57,653 nt of DNA from Gracilibacillus oryzae (GCF_009498735.1 NZ_ML762438.1:25599-83251); one strand, 5' to 3'. Shown: positions 18,549-27,291, numbered from the stretch's first letter. Notes: generated from the letters alone by a model not told the origin. Translations and numbers: made by a program.

Positions 18549-18590
18549 ATAATAAAAACGCTCTGGTATCCCCAAAGCGTTTTTATTATT
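18549..18590. terminator. Bidirectional terminator between yqgX and DUF2626 gene
   Basis: Stem of about 14 bp: AATAATAAAAACGCT against AGCGTTTTTATTATT with a 13-nt loop. The minus-strand gene ends inside it. Confidence 0.88.
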
Positions 18591-18831
18591 AATGTCCAAA
18601 TCCAGGAACAAGAATAAAGTTTGAGTAGAATGTAAACCCTACAAAAAATACTGTACAATATGCAGCGAACAAATAAATATACATTCTTTCAGACAATTTT
18701 AAAAATCCAACACCTAAGAAAAAGATCGTTTGAGCCAAAAATAAATATGCCATTGCTTCCATATGGCCTACATAAAACATAACTGCGAATATCCCTGTCC
18801 AAAAGGAAAGCATACGAAATACACGATCCAT
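18589..18831 (-). CDS. YqgY-like small membrane protein (DUF2626)
   Basis: 80 residues with three hydrophobic segments, beginning MDRVFRMLSFWTGIFAVMF and ending in a GFGH tail, the DUF2626 pattern. ATG 18831 is chosen because GAGGAGGGG precedes it. It follows yqgX tail to tail, like yqgY in B. subtilis. Function unknown. Confidence 0.8.
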   Translation of the reverse strand: MDRVFRMLSFWTGIFAVMFYVGHMEAMAYLFLAQTIFFLGVGFLKLSERMYIYLFAAYCTVFFVGFTFYSNFILVPGFGH

Positions 18832-18934
18832 TGTTCCCCTCCTCATCTCTGACTATGTATCAAAACTATTATAAACGACAATATACAAAAAGTAAATTAA
18901 TGTTGAACATCTTTTGAAATCGCTGCATTATTTG

Positions 18935-18957
18935 TCACAGCGCAAACCGTCTGTAAT
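18935..18957 (-). repeat. Short 3' motif, copy B
   Basis: TCACAGCGCA + AACCGTCTGTAAT, the partner of 8546-8568. It lies about 70 bp downstream of the comGG stop codon on the transcribed minus strand, so it may mark the 3' end of the comG transcript. Confidence 0.55.
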
Positions 18958-19023
18958 ATAAAGTTCCAAACAGCACAAAGAAAGTAATTGGAGATAAACA
19001 GACACTATGCACTCTGAAAAGTC

Positions 19024-19440
19024 TCACTTTATCTTATCCAATTCCTTGTAGATTATTTGCTCATTTTTCACTGGTAATTCTTTTTGGATAAATTTTATTT
19101 GATAGGATCCATCATTTGTCGTAATTTCAGTCTTATAGTAGTTTGTATTGTCAATCATACTGTGATGCGTTATCTTTACTTCACCATCAGGGAAAGTAAA
19201 ATCAGTCTGATCAGGGATGGATTCTAACAGATCAAGCTTGTCATCAGCCATACGATAGAGAGTTTTTAACCGGTATTGTTCCATGTCTGTCATTGCAATT
19301 TTCTGGTTTATTTCATAATTCTCTATTTCATGCAATAATAACATAAATATTAATGCAATAATAAATAATACATAAGGGAAGACATAACCACATTCATTTT
19401 TTCTATTCAGTTGAGAATTTTTTTTCAAATAATTGCCCAC
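19024..19440 (-). CDS. comGG: Competence pseudopilus protein ComGG
   Basis: 138 residues; last gene of the comG operon. One N-terminal hydrophobic helix (about 19-39, GYVFPYVLFIIALIFMLL) without a classic prepilin cleavage motif, then a soluble region ending in lysine-rich sequence. ComGG in B. subtilis is a minor pseudopilin that needs other ComG proteins for localisation. The assignment rests on position and layout, because ComGG diverges fast. It overlaps the end of comGF. Confidence 0.85.
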   Translation of the reverse strand: MGNYLKKNSQLNRKNECGYVFPYVLFIIALIFMLLLHEIENYEINQKIAMTDMEQYRLKTLYRMADDKLDLLESIPDQTDFTFPDGEVKITHHSMIDNTNYYKTEITTNDGSYQIKFIQKELPVKNEQIIYKELDKIK

Positions 19441-19852
19441 CTTCTGTTTCTACTCTAAGGAGTATTTGATTATTTGCAGTATCCTCTAATGTATATTCTG
19501 CAATATTCCTCAGCATTATCTCATGCCCCCTTCCATTCACTTGTCTTCTAACAAGATTTCCATATCTGGAATAAGTGACCTTTTCATTATTTTCATTGAT
19601 AATTGCTAATTTATTATCATCCCTGAAAAATTGTTGCGAACCAAGCAATTCATCTTCGACAAAGTGAAAAAACTGAAGGGTCTGGAAGGAATGTGAGGAA
19701 TTTTGCGTTAGAATAACATGAAGAATTTGCATTGAGAAAGCCAGGATAGTCATCGTGATAATAATACTGACTAGTAGAGATATTAATGTAAAACCAGCTT
19801 CTTTATTTTTAGTCAGTATAAAGGCAGATTGTTTCAGTCTCCGATTTAACAT
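19403..19852 (-). CDS. comGF: Competence pseudopilin ComGF
   Basis: About 149 residues with a prepilin-like N-terminus: KNKEAGFTLISLLVSIIITM, in which the usual E at +5 is S. The C-terminal part (VRRQVNGRGHEIML...ILLRVETEGGQLFEKKF) matches B. subtilis ComGF well. ATG 19852 is the likely start; an in-frame ATG at 19897 is an alternative and would overlap comGE further. It acts as a minor pseudopilin for DNA uptake. Confidence 0.9.
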   Translation of the reverse strand: MLNRRLKQSAFILTKNKEAGFTLISLLVSIIITMTILAFSMQILHVILTQNSSHSFQTLQFFHFVEDELLGSQQFFRDDNKLAIINENNEKVTYSRYGNLVRRQVNGRGHEIMLRNIAEYTLEDTANNQILLRVETEGGQLFEKKFSTE

Positions 19853-20162
19853 TTTGCCATCTTGCACATCCTTTCCAATAAGGTGCTGCTTTCTCATAAT
19901 TCAGAACAACGTCAGCTGAAATCCAGTTGGAATAAGTCGTGCTGTAGGAGATTGACTTGTCAAACAGCACGACAGAATCATAAAGCTTTTGGGTAACAAT
20001 CATTCTTTCCAGAAGTTTTTGATTTTCTATTTTAAGCTGGTAAAGCAATGGGAAGATAGTAAGACAAATGCTGAACAATAGAAAGGCTGCAAACATTACT
20101 TCCAATAAGAAATAACCAGCTTCTTTATCATTTTTCTTCAGAATAACACCTTCCTTTTCCAA
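19809..20162 (-). CDS. comGE: Competence pseudopilin ComGE
   Basis: 117 residues with KKNDKEAGYFLLEVMFAAFLLF as type IV prepilin-like signal and helix. The start is uncertain: TTG 20162 is the only standard in-frame start, but the best ribosome-binding site (AAAGGAAGG) lies after it, so a later non-ATG codon may be used. It overlaps comGD by 35 bp and comGF by 44 bp. Confidence 0.82.
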   Translation of the reverse strand: MEKEGVILKKNDKEAGYFLLEVMFAAFLLFSICLTIFPLLYQLKIENQKLLERMIVTQKLYDSVVLFDKSISYSTTYSNWISADVVLNYEKAAPYWKGCARWQNVKSETETICLYTD

Positions 20163-20565
20163 AAGAACATGTAATAAAATAAGTCCTGTATTTAGTCTCT
20201 ATTCTTAATGTTCCAGGATTTTTAAGTGTTCCATTTTTGGAATACTTGATGGGAAGTTTCAATGTGTTTGGCTCAATTACCCATTCATCTGGATAGTCTC
20301 TTGTAAAAACAACATTTCCTCTTCCTGATGAACGAATATGATACTTGCTGACAATGGGGTCAAAATTCAGTGTGTAAGCACTTTTTGAAGAAATGTTTAA
20401 CTGCTGGAGATACAGCAGATCAAGATTAAATTCTTCATAAAACTGCTGAAATTGTTTCCGATCAAGAGATTGCAGTGTAAAGCCTTGTCCAACAATAAAC
20501 AGGATACCAGCAAGTGATAATACAAGTAAAACTTCAATTAATGTAAAGCCTTTCGCAGAAAACAT
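20128..20565 (-). CDS. comGD: Competence pseudopilin ComGD
   Basis: 145 residues. Starts MFSAKGFTLIEVLLVLSLAGILF, a clear prepilin peptidase site (G/FTLIE) with hydrophobic helix; ComC should process it. Its start overlaps the stop of comGC by one base, giving tight translational coupling. A minor pseudopilin in the DNA-uptake pilus. Confidence 0.92.
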   Translation of the reverse strand: MFSAKGFTLIEVLLVLSLAGILFIVGQGFTLQSLDRKQFQQFYEEFNLDLLYLQQLNISSKSAYTLNFDPIVSKYHIRSSGRGNVVFTRDYPDEWVIEPNTLKLPIKYSKNGTLKNPGTLRIETKYRTYFITCSFGKGRCYSEEK

Positions 20566-20882
20566 TACGTTTTTGGCTCCGTTGAAAAAAGTGCTTCCCC
20601 ATCAGGAGTATAAACAAGTTGCATTGTGCCATTTGCACATTCAGTTGATTTTAGGTAGCCTGCAGATTTTAAATCGTCTGCTGATGTTATGGTACTGTTT
20701 CCTTCCAGTTGATATGCTAGTAACTGGTTTTCTGCTAATGCAATCAGGGCATCACAACCTTTCGACTGAATTGATTGATTTTTTTCAGACAGATTGGGGA
20801 TAAAGAGTATTAACAACAAACTTATTACCGCCAGTACGATAAGCATTTCGATTAAAGTAAAGCCTGATTCCTTTTTTAACAT
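20565..20882 (-). CDS. comGC: Major competence pseudopilin ComGC
   Basis: 105 residues. Prepilin motif KKESGFTLIEMLIVLAVISLL, then an assembly domain with two cysteines (GCDALIALAENQ, STECANG) fit for a disulphide. ComGC is the main subunit of the transformation pilus. ATG 20882 has AAGAGGAATC before it and gives the family length; an upstream in-frame ATG (20921) would overlap comGB. Confidence 0.95.
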   Translation of the reverse strand: MLKKESGFTLIEMLIVLAVISLLLILFIPNLSEKNQSIQSKGCDALIALAENQLLAYQLEGNSTITSADDLKSAGYLKSTECANGTMQLVYTPDGEALFSTEPKT

Positions 20883-20898
20883 GTTGATTCCTCTTTTC

Positions 20899-21963
20899 TT
20901 ATATTGTTTGGATATAATCAAACATTGGCAACATCATGGTTATATAGACGAAGACAATTAACAATGCCAATATTGTTAATAAAATTGGCTGAAGGATTTT
21001 TAGCCATTTCTGAAGCAACTCTTCCATCATCGTTAATAAGTGCTCCGAATAGAGCTGCAATTCTTCGGTAAGTTGCTTTGCATTACGATCTTTCTGCATA
21101 ATGTTTTGTAAATCTTTTTCAAACAATTGAAATATTGGCAATATAGAAGTTGCTTCATATCCTTTGATTAAATGACTGTCAATTATTTCAACATAATGAG
21201 TAATAATTGGTTCAATATTGCTTTGGTGCAGGATATGAAAACACTCTTTCATGTTCAGACCTGAGTGGAGAAGGGAAGAAAGGTGTGTAGTGAAAAGAAA
21301 AGTCAGCTGCATTTTTTTGTAATTTCTCCAGAGAGGGATTTTACTGTGAAGCTTTATTTTTTGTTTGATCGAAAATCGATGTTTAATTTTTGGGTAAAAG
21401 ATCGCCAACAGTATGAGAAAACATATGGTCACCAATATGCCGTAATAGAAGGTGTCAACAATAAGAGAGGTTGTTTGAAAAATAGATGCAGTTGAAGTTT
21501 CGGCAGTTAATAATGATTGAAATGAAGGAAATATAAAGGTGCGTAATACATACAGAATCAGAATGAAAAATACAAACAGAAGCAGGGGATAGGTGGAAAG
21601 CTGTTTAAAACGTTTGATCAAGTCAATTTGCTGTTTCAAAATATAACAGCAATGTTTCACTCCATATGTTATATTGCCGTATTGTGAAGAGATTTCTAAA
21701 TAATGAACGATATTTGTTTGAAACCGGGCTTTTGCTAATGCTTTAGCCAATGATTGTCCTTCAAAAAATGACATCCTGACACTGTTTACTACTGCGTTTA
21801 ACTCTTTGTCCCAACTGATCACTTCTATTGCATCATGAAGGTTATAATTTCTTTCTAATAATTGTTTCAAGCGGTACATAAATTTATATTGTTTGCGAAT
21901 GGAAAGCTTATTGTTTAATTCTAATTTAGTAGCAGCTTTCTTCGCTAATATAGCCATAGGCAA
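20899..21963 (-). CDS. comGB: Competence type II/IV assembly protein ComGB
   Basis: 354 residues of the GspF/PilC platform family: two T2SF domains, each followed by hydrophobic helices (about 118-140, 168-190, 325-345). It anchors pilus assembly in the membrane with ComGA. The likely start is TTG 21963, 7 nt after GGAGG; the ATG six bases on is too far from it. The gene overlaps the comGA end by 38 bp. Confidence 0.93.
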   Translation of the reverse strand: MPMAILAKKAATKLELNNKLSIRKQYKFMYRLKQLLERNYNLHDAIEVISWDKELNAVVNSVRMSFFEGQSLAKALAKARFQTNIVHYLEISSQYGNITYGVKHCCYILKQQIDLIKRFKQLSTYPLLLFVFFILILYVLRTFIFPSFQSLLTAETSTASIFQTTSLIVDTFYYGILVTICFLILLAIFYPKIKHRFSIKQKIKLHSKIPLWRNYKKMQLTFLFTTHLSSLLHSGLNMKECFHILHQSNIEPIITHYVEIIDSHLIKGYEATSILPIFQLFEKDLQNIMQKDRNAKQLTEELQLYSEHLLTMMEELLQKWLKILQPILLTILALLIVFVYITMMLPMFDYIQTI

Positions 21964-22915
21964 AAGCTTTCCTCCTTAATTTCTGAAAGTCATCTGTAGT
22001 GTGTGTCAGTTTTGGTTGAGTTAGTGCACAGGAGAGGGTTTGACCTTCCAAACGTTCAATAATGGCAGCACGTTGTTTGTTGAATTTTTGTAATTTCAAT
22101 GGCAATAATTCAAGGGAAGCAATTGCAATAAGGTTCTGTTGAAGATCCAGTTTCTTGATTCCCATGTCCAATAGTCTCAGAATCGTTCCATGCGTATCTT
22201 TGGCATGAAGTGTTGTTAAGACTAAGTGTCCTGTATATGCTGCATGAAATACAAACTCTGCTGTTGCTTTATCACGTATTTCCCCAACCATAATGATATC
22301 TGGGTCATGTCTTAATACTGCTTTCAGGCCAGCTTGATAAGTTAGACCGGAAGATTGGTTGATTTGTACTTGTAAGGCGTTTTCAAGGTTTTTTTCAATA
22401 GGATCTTCTAAAGTAATGGTATGGTAATTATACTCGTTAATAAAACTTTTAAGCATGGCATAAAGGGTGGTTGTTTTACCTGAACCAGTAGGACCTGTAA
22501 GTAAAATTACACCTGTTTTGTTGTTTAGCCATTTCTTCACTTGCGAAAATTGATTAGGGAATAAAAACAGTTCATGAAGTGATTGAGTACTCTCTTGAGG
22601 AAGAATGCGGATGGAAAGGCTCTCTGTATTGTTGGTCGGTAATGTTGAAATTCTTAGTGTGTACAGGAGGTCAGCTTGCTTGTAAGATATGACTCCTTGT
22701 TGAGGCAGACGTGATTCACCAATGTCTAACTTGCCAGTATATTTAAAATAAGCAAGAATAAGTTTATACTTAGCTGTGGGAATTTCTTTATAGTGAATCC
22801 GTTGCCCTTGAATTCTCAAATGTACTTCAACAAATTCCTGCTGAGGCTGGAAATGGATATCAGAGGCAGATTGATCAATGGCATCCATCACGATATGATA
22901 GGCAGGCTCTTTCAA
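21926..22915 (-). CDS. comGA: Competence assembly ATPase ComGA
   Basis: About 329 residues of the GspE/PilB secretion ATPase family. Walker A GPTGSGKTT, aspartate box TITLEDPIE, Walker B-like DPDIIMVGEIRD and His box TTLHAKD are all present. It powers pseudopilus assembly and begins the comG operon. The best start is TTG 22915, nine bases after AAAGGAGGTG; codons further upstream overlap that site. It diverges from aroK; the operon should depend on ComK, but I found no convincing ComK box in the short gap. Confidence 0.94.
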   Translation of the reverse strand: MKEPAYHIVMDAIDQSASDIHFQPQQEFVEVHLRIQGQRIHYKEIPTAKYKLILAYFKYTGKLDIGESRLPQQGVISYKQADLLYTLRISTLPTNNTESLSIRILPQESTQSLHELFLFPNQFSQVKKWLNNKTGVILLTGPTGSGKTTTLYAMLKSFINEYNYHTITLEDPIEKNLENALQVQINQSSGLTYQAGLKAVLRHDPDIIMVGEIRDKATAEFVFHAAYTGHLVLTTLHAKDTHGTILRLLDMGIKKLDLQQNLIAIASLELLPLKLQKFNKQRAAIIERLEGQTLSCALTQPKLTHTTDDFQKLRRKAFAYGYISEESCY

Positions 22916-23018
22916 TTTAATGTTCACCTCCTTTTTTAAACATGCTACAATTACTAATATTCGACAACTTATGGTAAATTCCTGCAATAAAAATAAAAAA
23001 ATATGGAGGCAAAATGAT

Positions 23019-23519
23019 ATGCGAAGTATATATTTAGTAGGTTTTATGGGAAGTGGGAAGTCCAGTGTAGCAGAGGCTCTTTATGAAAAAACAAAAAAAC
23101 CGATTTTGGATACAGACCAATTGATTGTGGAGAAATATAATTTAACAATTCCGGAAATATTTGCCCAAAAAGGTGAGCCAGTATTCAGGGAGTATGAAAC
23201 AAATATATTAAAGTCTACACCAATCGAGGATGCAATTATCGCAACAGGCGGGGGAATAATTGAGAAAGATGAAAACCGAACATGGTTAAAGGAGAATGGC
23301 AGAGTGATTTTTCTTCAGACATCATGGGAAGAAATTAGTCTCCGCTTAGTTGATGATCAATCAAGGCCGATTTGGAACAACCAAGCACGTGATAAACAAA
23401 AGTTATTGGAAGATCGAACGCCATTCTATCTTGAAGTTGCCGATACAATTGTTTCGACAAATGGAAAAAAAGTTGAAGACATTGTAAAAGAAATATTAGC
23501 AGATGAAAATAATTTATAA
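23019..23519 (+). CDS. aroK: Shikimate kinase
   Basis: 166 residues, normal family size. Walker A GFMGSGKSS (residues 8-16), shikimate-binding DTDQLI (D31/D33 region), R in PVFREYE, GGGII glycine loop, and the lid with RPIW. It phosphorylates shikimate with ATP in the chorismate pathway; aroQ lies 7 kb downstream. ATATGGAGG precedes ATG 23019. Divergent from comGA. Confidence 0.94.
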   Translation: MRSIYLVGFMGSGKSSVAEALYEKTKKPILDTDQLIVEKYNLTIPEIFAQKGEPVFREYETNILKSTPIEDAIIATGGGIIEKDENRTWLKENGRVIFLQTSWEEISLRLVDDQSRPIWNNQARDKQKLLEDRTPFYLEVADTIVSTNGKKVEDIVKEILADENNL

Positions 23520-23590
23520 ATGTTGCATAAAAACTGATAGAGTGTCAAATATATTCATAAAAGAGCTTGGTTGAAAAGGATGTGAATATT

Positions 23591-23773
23591 TTGGCTAATG
23601 ATGATTATGTAAAATATGTAACACAAAGAATTGTGAAATATATGGATACCCCAAAAAATGAACGCAGGAAAGATCATAAAGAAATAAAGAAGGAAGAACA
23701 ATTTTATTCAAATCGCTGGTTCGGAGTTTTGCCTTTTGCTTTCAGGCTGTTTTTACAAAAAAGAAAAGGCTGA
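23591..23773 (+). CDS. yqzE: YqzE family small protein
   Basis: 60 residues beginning DDYVKYVTQRIVKYMDTPKNERR and ending SNRWFGVLPFAFRLFLQKRKG, the pattern of B. subtilis YqzE, which also lies beside the comG operon. The start is TTG 23591, after AAAGGATGTG. Function unknown; in B. subtilis it is linked to the ComK regulon. Confidence 0.8.
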   Translation: MANDDYVKYVTQRIVKYMDTPKNERRKDHKEIKKEEQFYSNRWFGVLPFAFRLFLQKRKG

Positions 23774-23790
23774 ACCTGATACCTGGTTGG

Positions 23791-23825
23791 AACTGTGCAG
23801 TCTGCTTTGCAGCGGCACAGTTTTC
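23791..23825 (+). terminator. Terminator after yqzE
   Basis: Stem AACTGTGC / GCACAGTT around an inner CTGC/GCAG pairing, then TTTTC. The rest of 23826-23997 shows no supported gene. Confidence 0.7.
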
Positions 23826-23997
23826 TTTGTGGTAATTAACTTTTTATGGAAGAAGGGAGCCGGAATTCCTCATATGAGTGTGAAAACAGGCATCCCTATT
23901 TTAATCATGCCATTCTAAGTGTGCGATGCGTTAAATATGACATTTATTTTTCTTTTATTACAAGTTTTCTCCTATATCCGTGCTTGACTTCCTCGTT

Positions 23998-24795
23998 TCA
24001 GGATAATAATTGATTGATGGATTTTTCACTAATATAGAAGATCCCGGCATTAATTATATTGATATTTATTCTTGGTTCAAATCTTTCTTTTAGACGTACT
24101 GCTTCATTATGGAAAAGGTCCTCATCTGCATCCTGATCTTGAAAAAAGTGTCTAAGTAAATTTAATTCTTCTTCTAAAGCTTCTTTTGACTGAATCGCCC
24201 ATGTATGGTCTTTTTTTAGCAGTTCCTGTTCAGAATACCGGAAGATACGATGAAAACCACTTGAAGGTGTGATTATTGGGGTAATGGTATAACTGTAATC
24301 AGAGACCTTTTCCTTAAAGTCTATTTTCTGTAAAATTTCCATCATTTGGTTCAATATCGTTCCATTAATTAAATGAAGACCAAGAGAGTTTACTTCTTCT
24401 TTTTTTTGTTTCCCAATATAATCAATTTTTAAATTAACAATCAACCACGGATATAAAGCAGTTTTTTGTTCTGTCTGTATTTCTTCATATAAGACTGTTG
24501 TTTTTGCGTGAGTCTGGATGTAATGGAATATTTGCTGGAGTCTTGGGCTGCCGTAATGAATCCACTCTTTCTTGGGATCATTGTGACTTTCTCCTGTGTG
24601 GAGGTGTAAGGACATCGGCATTCCCTGCTGTCCAATTTTATCCATATAGTGCCAATAAAAAGGACGATTCATTAAGGCAATGTCTAATTCTCTCGTTAAT
24701 TGAACGACTAATTCATTTTCTTCAGGCTTTGTTACATGGCAGCCATTATCAGTAAAAAATTGATCCAGAAAGAAGTAGAGGTTGTCTATTCTCAT
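23998..24795 (-). CDS. yqhG: YqhG family protein
   Basis: 265 residues matching B. subtilis YqhG in length and place, immediately downstream of the yqhH helicase and overlapping it by four bases. Recognisable parts are the N-terminal FLDQFFTDNGC, the PFYWHYMDKIGQQGMP segment, and PRLQQIFHYIQ. No catalytic motif is evident. The strict pairing with the SNF2 helicase suggests a joint nucleic-acid role. Confidence 0.85.
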   Translation of the reverse strand: MRIDNLYFFLDQFFTDNGCHVTKPEENELVVQLTRELDIALMNRPFYWHYMDKIGQQGMPMSLHLHTGESHNDPKKEWIHYGSPRLQQIFHYIQTHAKTTVLYEEIQTEQKTALYPWLIVNLKIDYIGKQKKEEVNSLGLHLINGTILNQMMEILQKIDFKEKVSDYSYTITPIITPSSGFHRIFRYSEQELLKKDHTWAIQSKEALEEELNLLRHFFQDQDADEDLFHNEAVRLKERFEPRININIINAGIFYISEKSINQLLS

Positions 24796-26423
24796 ACTGA
24801 TTCACCAACCTGTTCTTCAGCTAAAGAGTTAATAACAGATGTCAGATTATCCAGTTTTATTTTTGTTTCACCTATTGTCTTTGATTCACTGAAAATTTGA
24901 CTAATCTCAGATTCTAAGTTCTTCATGTCAAGTTTTGATAATATTTGATCAAGTTGACCGATTACGTTTTCAAATAAGTTAATTTTATTATACAGAAGGT
25001 TCATCACATGTTCTTCCATCGTATTCCGAATAGCAAAATTAAAGATCTTTACATCATGTTCCTGCCCGAATCTGTGAATTCTTCCAATTCGTTGTTCTAA
25101 CCGCATCGGATTCCAGGGTAGATCATAATTCACTAAGTTATGGCAGAATTGGAGGTTAATACCTTCACCTGCTGCTTCCGTTGCGATCATCGCTTGAGCA
25201 TGATCATGGAATAACTGTCTCATCCAGTCTCTTTTTCCTTTTTTAAAACCACCACGAAAAATGACTGATTTAATCCCTTCTTGCTGCAGGAGCCATTGCA
25301 GATAAATTTGTGTTGCTCGATATTCGGTAAAAACAATAAACTTCTCATTGTTTTGGTTTTTAATTAATTCTACTAGCTTTAATGCTTTCGCATGATGTGG
25401 CAATTGCTCAATATTCTTTAGCACGTGATGGAGTGTTGTCTCATGGTTATTTAATTCTTTCATTTCCATCCATTTTTTTAATGACAGATAACATGCCTCC
25501 CGGGAACTGCAAAATTCACGTTTATAGGTTATGGAGGAAACGACTTGCAGATCTCGGCACCCGTCATCAATTTTCTGGTAGGTGTTCAGCTCTTCTTCCG
25601 TAAAATCTACCCAAATGGTGGAGACATGGCGGTCTGTCCATTGTACGCCAGTTTCCTCTCTTCTGTTCCTTATCATCACTTGCTGTATTAATTGCTTTAA
25701 ATAAGGATCTGTGCTCTGATGCTTTTTATTAAAATTCTCGTATGTTCCCAGATACCCTGGTTTTAATAAACTAATAAGGTTAAAAATATCCGTTAATTTA
25801 TTTTGAACAGGAGTAGCAGTAAGTAGCAGAAAATATTTTTTTTGCAGAGCCTGAACGAATTGATAATTTTTTGTTTTATGATTTTTCAATTTGTGTGCCT
25901 CATCTATAATAACCATATCATATACTTGATTTAAAATAGCTGACCTGTGAGGCTCTCTTTTTGCCAAATCCATTGTGGCAATGATGATATTGGAATGTTC
26001 CCAGTTTACTCTTTTACCAGCAGTAACTGCGGGTATATAGAATTTTTGATTTAGTTCCAGTGCCCATTGATTTACGAGGGATGCAGGGGCTAAAATCAGG
26101 ACTTTCTTAACAACCCCGCGAATAAGATACTCTTTTAAAATCAATCCAGCTTCGATTGTTTTCCCAAGGCCTACTTCATCTGCAAGCAATGCGCGACCAC
26201 TCATATCTTGTATTACTTTTTCTGCACATTGTACCTGGTGTGGCAGGAATTTCATATGAGGCAGAAAATTCATGGAAACTAGTGTGTGAAAAGAATCAAC
26301 TTTAAATGTTTCAGCAATTTGATAGGATTGCTGGAACATTTCCCAAGTGGCTAATTGGCTGGGATTATCTATTGTTTCCGTAAAATCTGTTAGGAAGTCT
26401 ATATCTTTTACGATTGGTAACAT
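24792..26423 (-). CDS. yqhH: SNF2-family DEAH helicase/ATPase (YqhH)
   Basis: 543 residues with both RecA-like lobes. Motif I DEVGLGKTIEAG, motif II IIDEAHKLKN, motif III LTATPVQNK, and the C-terminal lobe with TEAAGEGINLQFC and QRIGRIHRFGQ. It is a short SNF2/HepA-like translocase, probably acting on DNA or on transcription complexes; the substrate is unknown. A gcvT-gcvPA-gcvPB operon lies upstream in B. subtilis; here the gene before it is yqhL. Confidence 0.92.
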   Translation of the reverse strand: MLPIVKDIDFLTDFTETIDNPSQLATWEMFQQSYQIAETFKVDSFHTLVSMNFLPHMKFLPHQVQCAEKVIQDMSGRALLADEVGLGKTIEAGLILKEYLIRGVVKKVLILAPASLVNQWALELNQKFYIPAVTAGKRVNWEHSNIIIATMDLAKREPHRSAILNQVYDMVIIDEAHKLKNHKTKNYQFVQALQKKYFLLLTATPVQNKLTDIFNLISLLKPGYLGTYENFNKKHQSTDPYLKQLIQQVMIRNRREETGVQWTDRHVSTIWVDFTEEELNTYQKIDDGCRDLQVVSSITYKREFCSSREACYLSLKKWMEMKELNNHETTLHHVLKNIEQLPHHAKALKLVELIKNQNNEKFIVFTEYRATQIYLQWLLQQEGIKSVIFRGGFKKGKRDWMRQLFHDHAQAMIATEAAGEGINLQFCHNLVNYDLPWNPMRLEQRIGRIHRFGQEHDVKIFNFAIRNTMEEHVMNLLYNKINLFENVIGQLDQILSKLDMKNLESEISQIFSESKTIGETKIKLDNLTSVINSLAEEQVGESV

Positions 26424-26477
26424 TATCTATCAACCACCTTGAGTATAATTTGCATTTTTATAGCTAGTTTATACGAA

Positions 26478-26511
26478 AATAAAAAAAATAATCAGGATTA
26501 CCCTGATTATT
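26478..26511 (-). terminator. Terminator of yqhL (minus strand)
   Basis: Stem AATAATCAGG / CCTGATTATT with a 5-nt loop. On the minus strand it is followed by a run of eight or more T. Confidence 0.88.
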
Positions 26512-26523
26512 TATACTTGTAAA

Positions 26524-26919
26524 TCAATAATCTAATTTTTTTGATTTCTTAATTTTACCTGACCATTTTTTGAAACCGCCTTGCAGCTGGTATAATTGGT
26601 GATATCCTTTTTTATTTAATGTTAAAGCAGCTCGTGCGGATCGTGAGCCGCTTTGACAATATAAATAGACAGGCTGATCTTTTCTCAGTTCAGTCAATCG
26701 TTGATTTAATTGTGTTAATGGTATATTTCGAGCACCTAATATATGACCGCCATCATATTCTTTTGGTTCCCTGACATCGATTAATTGTGCTTTTCTGTAT
26801 CCATTTCTGAAATCTTCTTCACTTAACGGTTTTAAAATTTTCTTTTGTTTGAAAAACCGGTAAAGTGTAAAAAGGATAAAGGCAATAAGTACCCCAATTA
26901 AAATGTATAATTCTGTCAT
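26524..26919 (-). CDS. yqhL: Membrane-anchored rhodanese-like protein (YqhL)
   Basis: 131 residues: an N-terminal membrane helix (about 3-20), a basic linker, then one rhodanese domain with LIDVREPKEYDGGHILGA and the active-site loop CQSGSRSA (C about 89). It likely carries persulfide sulfur for transfer. It has its own terminator and its neighbours match B. subtilis apart from the missing gcv and lipM genes. Confidence 0.92.
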   Translation of the reverse strand: MTELYILIGVLIAFILFTLYRFFKQKKILKPLSEEDFRNGYRKAQLIDVREPKEYDGGHILGARNIPLTQLNQRLTELRKDQPVYLYCQSGSRSARAALTLNKKGYHQLYQLQGGFKKWSGKIKKSKKLDY

Positions 26920-26964
26920 GCTATTTCCCCCATTTTGTATTAAAAAGTTCTACTAAAAGTGCGT

Positions 26965-27107
26965 GTTAAAAAAGTCGGCAAATAAGAAACAAGAAGATCG
27001 AGGCGGTCCAGTGAGAGCATCGGAACGTATGGTTTAAATACGTGAGAAGCAGACTCGCAAACCAACGAAGAGATTCGCCGCTCTTATCATTTGGTGACTT
27101 TTTAAAC
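26965..27107 (+). repeat. Structured interspersed repeat, copy 3
   Basis: 143 bp from GTTAAAAAAGTCGGC to GGTGACTTTTTAAAC, with 12-bp terminal inverted repeats. The interior keeps the CGTAT/ATACG hairpin and the ACGAAGAGATTCGCCGCT arm of copies 1 and 2. Both termini carry the matching change TTCAAA to TTAAAA, so the terminal pairing is preserved. It lies between the yqhL start and the mntR promoter. Confidence 0.88.
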
Positions 27108-27170
27108 GTCCTCTAAAAAGGATTATACCATTTCTTTGGTCTAAATAAAGTGATAACTATGGATTTCTAT

Positions 27171-27202
27171 TTGATTATTTTGCTAATATCGAAAATAATC
27201 AA
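27171..27202. promoter_or_regulatory. Perfect 11-bp inverted repeat upstream of mntR
   Basis: TTGATTATTTT and AAAATAATCAA separated by 10 nt, directly before the candidate mntR promoter. No T run follows on either strand, so it looks more like a binding site or RNA stem than a terminator. It does not resemble the known MntR box as I recall it. Confidence 0.55.
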
Positions 27203-27208
27203 GTTTAC

Positions 27209-27237
27209 TTGTCTGTATCTGTTTTCTATTGTATGCT
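27209..27237 (+). promoter_or_regulatory. Candidate sigma-A promoter of mntR
   Basis: TTGTCT, 17-bp spacer, TATGCT, about 55 bp before the mntR start codon. Confidence 0.45.
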
Positions 27238-27291
27238 ACTATTTATGTAGATCGACATATTGACTTGACAATGGTAGGATGGAGGATAATG

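Noticed and set aside
22916-23018. ComK box between comGA and aroK
   Set aside because: Runs of A and T exist, but no convincing pair of AAAA-N5-TTTT boxes at a known spacing was found.
23736-23918. 60-residue frame after yqzE
   Set aside because: Overlaps yqzE in another frame and runs through a terminator hairpin; no ribosome-binding site.
26424-26523. Glycine riboswitch before yqhH
   Set aside because: The 100-bp gap holds only the yqhL terminator; no aptamer-like sequence is visible.
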